Assembly (NCBI GenBank): GCA_029449235.1
Contig: JANATG010000009.1
Location: 1,426,001 to 1,490,000 of the forward strand
Direction: 5' to 3'
Length of the DNA stretch: 64,000 nucleotides
Source: Linnemannia schmuckeri
Lineage: Eukaryota > Mortierellomycota > Mortierellomycetes > Mortierellales > Mortierellaceae
In this document: positions 24,824-35,051 of the stretch, one piece after another
Layout: the number at the start of each line of letters is the position of its first letter
How positions within the stretch are numbered: the first letter of the stretch is position 1
Made by a program: the position numbers and the translations under genes
The notes under the pieces: model-generated
What the model saw: only the letters and a program-made list of their open reading frames with translations
What the model was told of the DNA's origin: nothing
Database searches by the model: none

Positions 24824-27800
24824 TTAGGCCAGGACGGTGGCGTTATCGTCAAAATCATCGACAAACTTGACATGATTCAAGACATCCAACAACTCGCTCC
24901 ACTCCCTTAACCTCTGCAACGTCGCTTCGTATCCTTCTGAACACGTCCGTCCAGGCTTAATCGGCAACTCACTACCATCCACCACCAACGTTACATCGCC
25001 CTGATACTGCTGCTGCTGTTGTCTCTTCTGCTTTTTTAAGTCATCCTCTCCAGCACCACTTTGCGAATGCCGTCGTACTCGAACAGTCCCTTCTTGAATC
25101 TCAGATTCCCAAATTATCCTTTCAGCTTTTGCAATAAACCGCCTCTGACGGGGTACGTCCTGAAGGACCCGTTCGATCTCGTCCAGTGCTGACATGACCT
25201 GTTGCGGCGCCTCGACTCCTAGACGGAGCATGACGTCCTTGACCATTGTTATTTCGTGTTTTGTCGGCTGGGTCTTGTGGTCTTCAGCTACAACGTAATA
25301 AAAAAATGCGTGTTAGCAAACTCTGCTCAACTGCTGCAATGCACACACATCATGACATGCATTAAGTCCAAAATCTTTACCAAGGTCGATGTTGGTGCTG
25401 AGGAGCTCCCGAGCAAGGGTCTTGTTCTTGACTTGCAACCGCCGGTTCTCCAACAAGGCATCGTACAACTGATCCTCCAAATCCTCTACCTTCAACAACA
25501 ACTCCACCTCCACCTTTCCCTTCAGCGACGTCTCGTTAGTGGCGGACGAGGGGCGCTGTTGTTCCAGAGCAGACTTGAGCGCCGCCAGTTCCTGTTCTAT
25601 TTTTTGGATATGTTGGCGCCATGCGGACGACGTTACTGGTGTTGGTGGCGAAAGTTCTGCTGCCTTGGGTGAGGAGCGGGTTGGTTTTGGAGTCGAATCG
25701 GTGTCTTTGCTGTGTTTGTTCTTTGAGGGTGGTAATAAGGCGGCAGCTTCTGCGGTTGCCCAAGATCCGCTAACCTGACTTGACGCGTCGACAAGATTAT
25801 TGCTATCCCTTGTTGTGGTTGGTTCTGCGGCCTCCTTGTTGCGATCCTCTTCTACGGCCTGTCGCAGGTAGTCTATCTCCAGTTCCAGTTCATTGTTGGC
25901 CTTCTTTGACGCCTCCAGCTCATTCTACAGACAGCAAAACATGAAAGTAAAAAGAAATTAGTCAAACACGTACGCTTTTGATACATCTCCCAGGCTACTA
26001 GCAACAACAATACCAATCGTACCTGAACGTCGGCCAGCTGCCGATGTACCTTCCGCAGCTTCTCCTCTGCTTCCGGATCAACCGTCGGTTGTTGAGAGCA
26101 AGTCTCTCCTGCAATGATTTGATCTGTCATCTGGTGAATGACCTCCTTTTGTTTCTCACACATGGCTCCCAGCTTTTGGACCAACCCCATCATCTCGCAA
26201 AGACCGCCTCTCTTTACCGTTGCGCTATCCATATTTTCGAGCGCCGTGTCCAGTGTGGTCGAAAGGGGCATCATGCCCAATTTTCTGAGGAGCACCTTGA
26301 GTTCCTTTACGGAATTTTGAACCTCCTATACAGGTATTTGAATATGCACCAAAAATACGTGTAGGTTTAAATGACTTTCCTATATATTACTGGAGAATAA
26401 AGTTCAACAAGAGTCAAACAATTTACCTCGTTTCCATCATCTTGTGGGGTATCTTGAGGGGTTGGGATAGTGGCGATAGGTTTCTTGCCAGGTGAAGTCG
26501 ATGATGACACATTTGACTTCGAGATCCGTGTGAACCGTGCTGGTCCCAGCACCGGTGCTGGCGCTGACTCAGTCTTTGTTGGAGAAGCCACAGGGACAGC
26601 GGTATCAGCTGCTTCTGGAGGATCCTGATCCTGGGCGTAATTGACGACAGGCAGTGACGGTTGACTCTCTTTGCCATCATGATCCTCTTCCCGATCGCGA
26701 TCATTCACTTCCTCTTCATCCCCTTCCTCGTCGTCGTCATCGTCAGAAAGTTCTGTTGGCAATTGGATATGTCGTCCTAGTTTCCGTGGCGCCTGACTGT
26801 TGGCACCCAAACTGCCACTGGGTGGTTTCATTGCAGATCGAAAAATGGATTTGGTTTGTTGTTGTTGTTGCTGCTGTAGTTGTTGTTGTTGCTCCACCTG
26901 GCTTCTGTCGATGGGCCTTGTGGTGACCTTGGTTGCGAAGGTGACGGGAGGTGTACCTTGTCCAGCTCCTGATCCTGTCCTTGCTCTCATAGGTATGCTG
27001 GATGCTGGTAACACTGTTGTTTTGAATCCGTCTACGAGTGATATATGAGGAAAGAGGTGAGCATTGGTGAGTGACACAAAGCAAGGCATTATTTAGTGGC
27101 GGAATAATCTTTCATTTGCTCAAGGGTATAAGTACCATCAATAGAGAGGCCTCTGGTATGCCGCACTGCCGATCTGGGTGCATGCTCGGAGGATTGTCTG
27201 GTAGGGAGTAAACTCCGTTTTGCAAAAGGAGACGCCTTGGGTATCTTGATGTTCTCAGACTAAAGTCGCTTAGACATGAAGCAAGACAGCATCTTGTCAA
27301 TTCGTCAAATGTTGAGGTCGCATTTCGTCGACAGTGCTAACCAAAGAAACTAGTTGTATAATTTTCCTTACAGCGTGTCGTATCTGTTGTTTTGGCGTGC
27401 TTCCAGACCAATCTCGGAAGTGGTCCTCATTGGCATCATCGCCAAGAGGCTCGTGATGAGATCCGGTATGAAGTCGTGTTGGGTCAAAGGCTGGCGACTC
27501 TTGCATATCCACTGGATCTTGTGATCCTTCCAACATATATCGCATCATCGATGAAACTAATAAAATTACACGTTCAAGCAGAAGTAATCAATGATCGGAA
27601 CAAAGAGATAAGATATCTTTAATACGCGAACCATCAATTGATAAATAAGCAATGCATGGTTCAAAAAAACATCACCCTTACCAGAGTTCTCGTCTGTCTG
27701 ATGAACCGCCCGTCTTCTACCACCTCGTCGCTGGTAATTAGGTTGTCGAGGCGGTTTTCCTTCGAAAATTTGCTCGATAAGATCCATGTCCGCATTATCG

Positions 27801-27970
27801 ATACTCCTGTCGTCATCGTCGTCGCCATCGTGCCTGTTGAGGTCATGCAGGAAGCCATGTTCATCCTGTGTCGCACTTGGATGGTCAATCGACCTTCCTG
27901 AGGCTCCATGCAAGTTGCAGTCTTCTGAGAATGTCCGCGAGTCGTATTCGCGTGAAGAATCCCAGTCCAT
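24824..27970 (-). CDS. Coiled-coil protein of unknown function, 837 aa
   Basis: I do not recognise this gene. Exons on the minus strand: 27682-27970, 27372-27556, 27136-27259, 26427-27031, 26023-26325, 25381-25924, 24824-25287; every junction keeps phase. The N-terminal third is rich in Asp/His and charged residues (MDWDSSREYDSRTFSEDC). A central segment carries a polyQ tract (about QQQQLQQQQQQQ) and an acidic run (DDDDDEEGDEEE). From the middle onward there are coiled coils: LKVLLRKLGMMPLSTTLDTA, MGLVQKLGAMCEKQKEVIHQ, NELEASKKANNELELEIDYL and VELLLKVEDLEDQLYDALLE. The final 150 residues are helical and end in HVKFVDDFDDNATVLA. A scaffold or cytoskeletal role is plausible but unproven. The ATG at 27970 was chosen because the longer frame upstream runs through a 22-nt A tract (Phe codons). 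Confidence 0.65.
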
Positions 27971-28938
27971 GGTTGTTTTGGTCGAGGTCGAGTGTTGTTG
28001 AGAGACAAGAGATGATGTCGTTTGTTCATACTGAAAGAATACAGTGGTGCCTTGAAAAAAAAAAAAAAAAAAAAAAGGTGAATGTGACTGTCGACATGTT
28101 GGCTTGAGCTGAGTACTTCTATTGCTCATCTCTTGTGCGCCCAGGTCCGCCCCTACGTAAATTAGACTCTGCCACCTTTCCCACCGCCACCTCGACTGCC
28201 TCTCATAGCAACATCGACGCTGTCGGTCATGCCATGATTGCTTCGTTTACTTTCCTTAGACTCGCCGCCGTCGATGCTGGTCGCTCCGGCTCCTGCGAAA
28301 ACAAAGCGCGTCGTGTTTAATATGTATTCCGATATGGCGTTTCCTCTGCGCCTCCCGCCCTTAATATGGGTGTTTCCTAAAAAAATAGAGGTATAAAGAC
28401 TTCGTTTCGTTCTTCTCTTCTCTTCTTCTTCACCTTCAGTCGTTACTTTCTTCTGCCTTGTTCCATCGACTACGATAACGGCGCCTTCCTTAGTATACTT
28501 TGAACGACAACAACGACTAATCAATCGCAAGACAAACGCCAACAGCTACCCCCTTTCTTATTCCTTGTCACCCACTCTTTTACACCACACCCCTATTCAC
28601 TTTGAGCCCGCCACTTCCCGCAGAACTCATTCGCCTTTCATCCTTCAACCTTCTCTTCTCTACAATCAACACCACCCACTCAAAACTCCCTCTTCCCCAA
28701 ATCACCACATTCTCCTCTTTCAGCGCCACGTACTCTCCGCTGAACTTTTTTACTTTTCTCCCTTAACCGCCTCTCCTTTACAATCAGCGCCACTCATCGC
28801 GGAAAGAGTACACCTCTCTCTCCTTTTCCACTCCTCCTTCACTCAGCACGCCACCCACCGCTGACCGCTTTCTCCTTTCCCAACCCGCAATCAATCAAAA
28901 AACAATAACAGATCATCTTTTCCATTCGAGCTGCCAAA
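27971..28938. promoter_or_regulatory. Divergent promoter region, coiled-coil gene / JmjC gene
   Basis: Contains a 22-nt A run near 28055-28076, and 28540-28870 is extremely C/T/A-rich with CCACCC-type motifs on the + strand, the expected promoter and leader of the JmjC gene. A 126-codon ORF on the minus strand (28162-28542) has no recognisable domain and is treated as chance. Confidence 0.45.
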
Positions 28939-31900
28939 ATGACGGACTCTGCTCTTAACTTCAAGAGCGAGGCTCAGTCCGTCGTCAAGCCCAACCCCGC
29001 GCATTACAATAACATCACCGCACGCGGCGCGCCATTTGTTGTCACCCATCGCGTCAATGTCAGCAGCCCAGGCATTGACCTCAGGAATGAGGTCCATGCG
29101 CACAGTGTCGACTTGGGCGAGCCGGTTGTCGTTGAAGGATTCAAGAAACATGAGGCGTGGCCAGCAGACATGTTCACCCTCCAGTACCTGCACAAAGGCT
29201 TCGGGCACAAGAGTAAGCAATCAGCTGTCTTTCACTTTTCGAGGATCACCTTTTTCCTGAAATTTACACTTAACAAGGAAGGCTACTGACATGGCGATTG
29301 TATTTGTTTATATTATTTAGGTATTCTCTGTGCTGACCTTCTTCGTCCCGCCGTCGATGTTCGCAAGACCATGGCGCGTTATCTCGAGGACGTCCACAGC
29401 GAAAGTATGGGCTTTACCGTCTCTCCCACAGCAAGACGGACTATACGCTGGCGGGACGCAGACCGACGCAAGCCACTTTTGTATGCCAGGGACCAGGCCT
29501 GCCCGCATGACTGGACGAATGCGCTGATGGGCGACATCATCCCCCCGTTCCTGGCGTTTCAGCAAGAGGACGACTTGTGTAAGTACCTCCCTTCCTTTTT
29601 GTTTGAATGTCTATGCAAATTTCATTGTCCGCTCTTTCCCCACAAAAACGCCACTCGAGCGATTTGACTAAACCGTAATTTCGTTTTTGACATTCTTCTT
29701 AAAGCCGAGTACAGCCCAGAACTGGTGGGTGACGCAATGCCTAGGATGAGCATTGGACAGGATGGCACCTGGTAAGGATACAAACACTCCCTTTGTTAGC
29801 TGATGGCCATTGGAGAATCTATTAATTGCCTTAATTGGAAACAAAGAACTCAAACTGGTTATCATCACTATCTTTATCTGTCTCGGATATTATCTACATA
29901 GGATGCCAGCACGCATCCATCCGTGTGGAGCTATGGGCCACAACATCATGACTTGGGCAGAGAAGGGTAAGTACGCAACCGCACAATAGTGAACGCACTT
30001 TAGAAGATCATTAAACACGAACAACCTCCGCACATACTAACCATGAACCTCTGTAATTTTATTTGTTGTGCATAGATTCCTCTTGTGTCTGGTTCATTGT
30101 CAAGGCAGAGCACAGAGCTGAGGCGGAAGCAATGTGGGCACGTCTTGGACAGGACTTGGGTCAGGAGCATTACTTTGCCACTCTTCAGAAGTTGGAGAGC
30201 GCCCAGTTTCCAATCCACGTGGTTGAACAAAGGGTCGGAGATCTGGTGATCGTTCCCTCGGACTGCGTCTACCAGTTCATTAATATTGTAAGTGATGAAA
30301 CATGTTATATGTATGATGTGCATTCGGACACTCTACTCGTGAGAATAGCGACTCACATATTTTGTACTTTGTTTTATTCTACTCGCTTTAGGGCAAGGGC
30401 TCGGCTCAAGTTTCGTGGAGCCGCACGACACCAGATTGCTTGGAGACCGCGATCACATCGGTCCTTCCCCGCTATAGAGAGCAAGTTTCAAAGATGTCTC
30501 ATGAAAAAAAGCGACGGCTAGCATTACACCTTGCGCTCTGTACATTTAATAATCCTTATCCCATTTATTTATCTCAGCATCCTAATAGGGTTGGCCAACC
30601 TGAGAGATACAAGATCAAGTACATCGTCGACATGGCCTTGAGTGCATACACCAAGAACCTGGCATGGAACGATCCCGATCTCTGGATGCCGAGGGAGACT
30701 TTCATGCGGGCCTTCAAGCAAGTCTTGGAGATGTACAAGGACATTGTGAAGGAGGATTGGGTCAACTTGCGGGCGATGGGACCAGAGTGGACCCTGTTCG
30801 AGAAGCCCAAGAGGATCCTGGAGAGTCGCCACGCTCAGATGACTCGCGTCTGTGGATTCTGTCAGGGAGATATCTGGAACCGCCACTTCCAGTGCCGCAC
30901 GTGTCTCGAGGAAAAAGAGCGCTATCACCTCTGCACTCGATGCTATGGCCTCGGACGGAGCTGCGACCACGGAAAGGACACGATGGAGTTTGTCGAGTAC
31001 ATATCGATGGAATCGTGTCGAAAGAGAGTTGAGAAGGCCGTTTGTGCGTGGAACGAGTCTACGGTACTGGCGGGCTCCCCGGGTTACGAGCCCATCACAG
31101 AGAGTTGGCCTGTCATGTAAGTACACTTTTTTTCGTGGCATTATCTTCATATTTGCTACTTATGATTAGCTTGGTACATTGTACTTACCAAACAATGCTA
31201 CTCTTTTCCGAACTCTATAGGATCCTGCCTTTGAACGATAAAGCCTTTTCTGCAGCCAGCCTGGCTTACAGGCGCCGCCAGTCCGTCGATTACCGTAAGG
31301 TAACTAACCCTCTTGTCTCTTTTGTGATGTTTTTGATGATAACAATACCGACTCTCTTCTATCGACCGTTGGAAACCTTCCTCTCTCTCTAGGAGTGCCA
31401 TATCTGCAAGTCGACCAACACGACTCTGCGCTCCATGCACGCCAGCTGTGCATTCTGCCCCCTCTCATTCTGCGAGCTGTGCCTCGAAGCGTACTACGAG
31501 ATGGACTGGGTCGAAATTGCAGGCAAGCAGGCGGGTTGGAAATGTGTCCGATGCCAAGGATGGTGCCCGTGTGTCTTTGACAAGCACCGCGCTTTGACGA
31601 GTTGTGTTCCTTCGGAAGATGACCACCGTCGTTGCCTCTCGCTCCTTGCACCCGTCCATGACGACAATCTCGAACGCCTCTCGGTTCCTGAACCCGTCCA
31701 CGACCACAACCAAGCCCCCTCGCTTCCTGAATTCGTCCGCGACTCTCGCAACGGCGACGTCAACTATGGCGCGGAACAATTGATCCAGGAAATCCTGGAA
31801 GCGGGCAAGGACAATTCTCGTCAAGGCGGCAATAACAATGACCAGGAATCATTGATTATGGACATTTTGGCATCAGCAACGGACTTCAACTATCAGGATG

Positions 31901-33204
31901 CCAATAACAATGACCAAGAGTCATTGATTATGGACATCTTGGCATCAGCAACAGACGGCAACTACCAGGCCGGCAATAGCATCGAGGTCGACTTCTTGAT
32001 CCAGGAGATTCTGGAATCGCAGGCGGGTGACCGGAGTAGGACCGAGAAGCCCAAGTCTGCCCGCGAGATGACAAGCAGACCTAGGCAGTCGGACCAGTTG
32101 CGCCAGTCGAGTCCTACCCTCGCAGTTGAAACCTTGATCAACGTTTCCACCAGTCTTGGTAAGCGTTCTTTGGAACAGACAGACTTGGGAGCAGAGACCA
32201 AGGAGGTGAAGCGAGCACGGGGCACCTTGGACGATGAAGCTAGCACTGATAGCAACGGATCCCAGGTTGCCGAAGGGGTGGCAGCTCAAACCACCAACGC
32301 TCACCCTGCGCAGAGGGAACGCTTGATGGATACCAACGGCTCCAACACACGCAAACGCCCGTTGGAAACCGAGATCAAGCTCACAGCCACCAAGAAGTCG
32401 AAGGTTGACCCGTCACCGAAAATAGTACAGAATAACTACAACGAGAGCTCGAGGCGCCTGACTGGCAACATGGGGAAGGCGAGCAAAAAGAAAGCGCGAA
32501 CCACCCCATTGGCGGCAGCAATCGGGGCCAAGAACATGCTTGATTTAGGTAAGATGAGGCAGGAACAGGAGGCAGCACGCCGAGCTCGTATCTCAGCTAC
32601 ACCCATGCCAGTATCCCTCAACGACGCCATGGTCAAGGCGGAAGGTGAGGTTGAGAATGAAGCCAAGGAGAAGAGACAGGAGACCAAGGACAAGGCATCC
32701 AAAGGAAAGAATGGCTGCAAGGACCAGGCGGAGAAAGCACAAGCGGCTGAGAAGGCCAAGAAGACGAACAACAAAGAACATAAGGATAACCAGACCGAGG
32801 ACAAGAAGCAAAAAGAGACCAAGGTCAAGGAGAAGGAGCAGAAGGAGCTCAAGGAGAAGCAGGGCAAGGAGGCCGGAGTCAAGGAGCTCACGGGTAAGGG
32901 CAAGACAGGCGCTGCAGCTGTCTGCTTGAAGGCTCTGGCGCAGTTGATTATCCCCAACCACAGCGTCAGTCAAGTAAACAGAGATTGGTCAAAGGACGCC
33001 ACCACAAGGGCACAGCTGCACGAGACGGAGCGCAAGGCAATGGCGGCCAAGAATGCTAAGGAAACATCGATGGCAAAGGAGAAGGAGGTGGCCAAGGACA
33101 CGGAAGAGAAGGAGAAAGAGAAGAAGCCCATGATCTTGTTGGATGACCTGCTTGCTGGAGTCCTTGATCACAACAAGCGGTATAATCTGCCCAAAAAAAG
33201 GTGA
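28939..33204 (+). CDS. JmjC-domain protein with zf-4CXXC_R1 finger; probable inactive demethylase
   Basis: Exons: 28939-29212, 29321-29578, 29705-29771, 29902-29966, 30076-30287, 30392-30484, 30578-31116, 31221-31299, 31393-33204; 1132 aa. A JmjC fold spans about residues 90-320: LYARDQACPHDW, then GAMGHNIMTWAEKDSSCVWF, and VGDLVIVPSDCVYQFINIGK with VSWSRTTPDCLETAI. A Cys-rich segment (VCGFCQGDIWNRHFQCRTC) and then a zf-4CXXC_R1 finger (about 530-590, ECHICKSTNTTLRSMHASCA and GWKCVRCQGWCPC) follow, as in fungal JmjC regulators. The HxD/E...H iron triad appears replaced (Arg204, His206, Tyr287). The 500-residue tail has tandem repeats and a long Lys/Glu-rich helix. The donor at 30485 (GTTTCA) is weak but is the one in phase. 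Nuclear chromatin role inferred. Confidence 0.8.
31831..31974 (+). repeat. Two 72-bp (24-codon) tandem repeats inside the JmjC gene
   Basis: Units 31831-31902 and 31903-31974 are nearly identical and encode NNNDQESLIMDILASAT plus a short variable end. Diverged copies flank them (EQLIQEILEAG before, VDFLIQEILESQAG after), so the protein has four LIxxIL-type helices in a row. Confidence 0.85.
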
Positions 33205-35051
33205 ACTGAGGATTGGTGCTAGGACTTGCAGAGTATGTTTACTGTTTGTTGTTTATTGCTTGTTGCTTGTTGCTTGTTGTCGATCATTTTTGTTTGTTTC
33301 TTTTTGACCTTTGTCTTTTTGCATTGTATTTTCTTTTGTTCAACTTCTCATGTATGATATGTCGTGTACATTACCCCCCAAAAAATCCAGAAAACAGAAA
33401 ACCTTTCTTTGTATCCTGCTTTCTTTCTCTTCTCCTTTTCTTCCTCTACGAGTCCCTAGCATGAGCACATGTAATAATAAACCTCTCTCCAAGGCTTTCA
33501 AACCAACTAACCCAAGCAAAAACGCCTTTTCCAATCAAAGTTCATTTTGTTTCGTTGAAGTCAAATCATGTTCAATTGCAAATATCACAGTCAAAATAGA
33601 AGGCTTTATTATTTGTACGCGCGCTCCTTTTCATTATCGGCTCGGGCTCACCTCTACATGGGCAACGATCGATATTAAATGGGGGGCAATGGAGGATATA
33701 CAGGAGATGTATGGATGGCACGATCCTATTTTTATTCTTGTCAGCATGAATAAAAGAAGTTTAGGCCCCTCGTTGGCCTTTTCTTTCACTCTTTTCTTCG
33801 CCTTTTTTTGCCACTCTCCCTGACATGAGCGATAACATTGGCAACAGCTTGCTTCAGGAGACAAGTCGAGTCATCAACTCTGTCTCCCTCCACTGCTCAT
33901 CAACACAAGTCCGATAAACACACGCGGACCAACTCGAACTTCGCACGAAGTAACGCGGTGCTGTACACGATACGATACCCACGCAGACGGGAGCCAAAAA
34001 TGTCGGAAGCCGAGCTTGGATGTATTTCACAGCTATGCATATCCCGACCAGTGTATCGATTAGCTGCGGCAGCTCAGAGGAGCGCAAGAAATTAAGACAT
34101 TGTCACTCAGAGAGGGAACGGGGAAGGCAAGGGCTACACTTACTAACGGTGGCGATGGAAACCAAAAGCATGGGTGACTCGGAGAAAGGAGAAGGAGGTA
34201 GGCCAACAAGCTAGATCCGGGAGGTACCGAAGCCAGTATGACTTATCGGCATGTAGACAATAACAACAAAGGTTTGCTGGAACATCTGAGAGTTGAGTAT
34301 CGCCGGGTTTGAGAAACAGTGTAATTATCGAGATTCTGGAGGGAACGAATAATAAATGCAGAATGGCGCCGTAGATAAAAACGGAGAGGAAGGGATCGAG
34401 ATGAGATTTGAAGACCCTGATGAACATGTCCATCACAAATCGCCAATCATAGCGTCGACAATTACAATGACAACAACAGAAACAAGTTAAAGCAACGGTG
34501 ATAGGTCAGAAGGGCAAGCAAACAGTGAAAAAGGGCCAGAGCCCAAGGAGAAGAAAGATGAGGCCAAGGAGGAGAAAGAGAACCCAAAGGTGAATCCCCA
34601 AGGAGAAGTCCAAGGATAACACGTTTCAATCAATGAATGTGAATAAATTGCAATTGAAAGACGCGCCTATAGTTTTACATTCGAATCACATCAAAAACAG
34701 GAGACACTCATTGATTATCGCGCACTGTCATTGTCTTTTTGCAAGTCGAATGGTATCTGTCTGTTTTGCCTGAGACAGGTCAAGCTAAGCTATTTGCCGA
34801 TCCTGGTTCCAAAAGGACTCACTCCCTTTCTTCCTTTCGTTTATTCGTCTTACTCTTCTTTCTTTCATTTCCTTTTTTATCTCAGCTTCACTCACTCACT
34901 CACTCTCATTTACTCTCTCTATCTCTATCTCCTTCACTTTCTAACAAAATGTACTCTTCATTTTCCTCTCATCACAGTCATACCATCAACCCTGTCAAAC
35001 AACAACCCTTTCCACTCAACACACACAAACCTACAAGTATCATAAGAAAAG
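33205..35051. other. 1.8-kb region without a resolved gene
   Basis: Begins with the JmjC 3' UTR. On the minus strand, 33850-34440 has several frames of 70-100 codons: 34143-34436 encodes a hydrophobic stretch (DPFLSVFIYGAILHLLFVPS), and plausible splice signals occur (CTAG|CTTGTT near 34213, GTTA|GTAAGT near 34146). I could not join them into one convincing protein. On the + strand a 44-codon Lys/Glu-rich open frame ends at 34620. A short membrane-protein gene on the minus strand, intact or decayed, is possible. The last 330 nt are the C/T-rich promoter of the acyl-CoA oxidase locus. Confidence 0.3.
33476..33481 (+). terminator. Polyadenylation signal AATAAA after the JmjC gene
   Basis: Hexamer about 270 nt downstream of the stop at 33202-33204, after a T/G-rich 3' UTR. 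Confidence 0.35.

Noticed and set aside
28162..28542. 126-codon minus-strand ORF ending in a Gly/Arg-rich stretch.
   Set aside because: It lies in the leader of the coiled-coil gene and the promoter of the JmjC gene, has no recognisable domain, and overlaps simple sequence.
30481..30486. A third GC donor (GAGA|GCAAGT) in the JmjC gene.
   Set aside because: It gives the wrong phase with the acceptor at 30577. The GT donor at 30485, though weak (GTTTCA), keeps the frame.
34496..34620. Lys/Glu-rich + strand frame (EPKEKKDEAKEEKENPK) as a gene fragment.
   Set aside because: Only 44 codons between stops, with no start or upstream exon in the right phase; composition alone can produce it in A/G-rich DNA.
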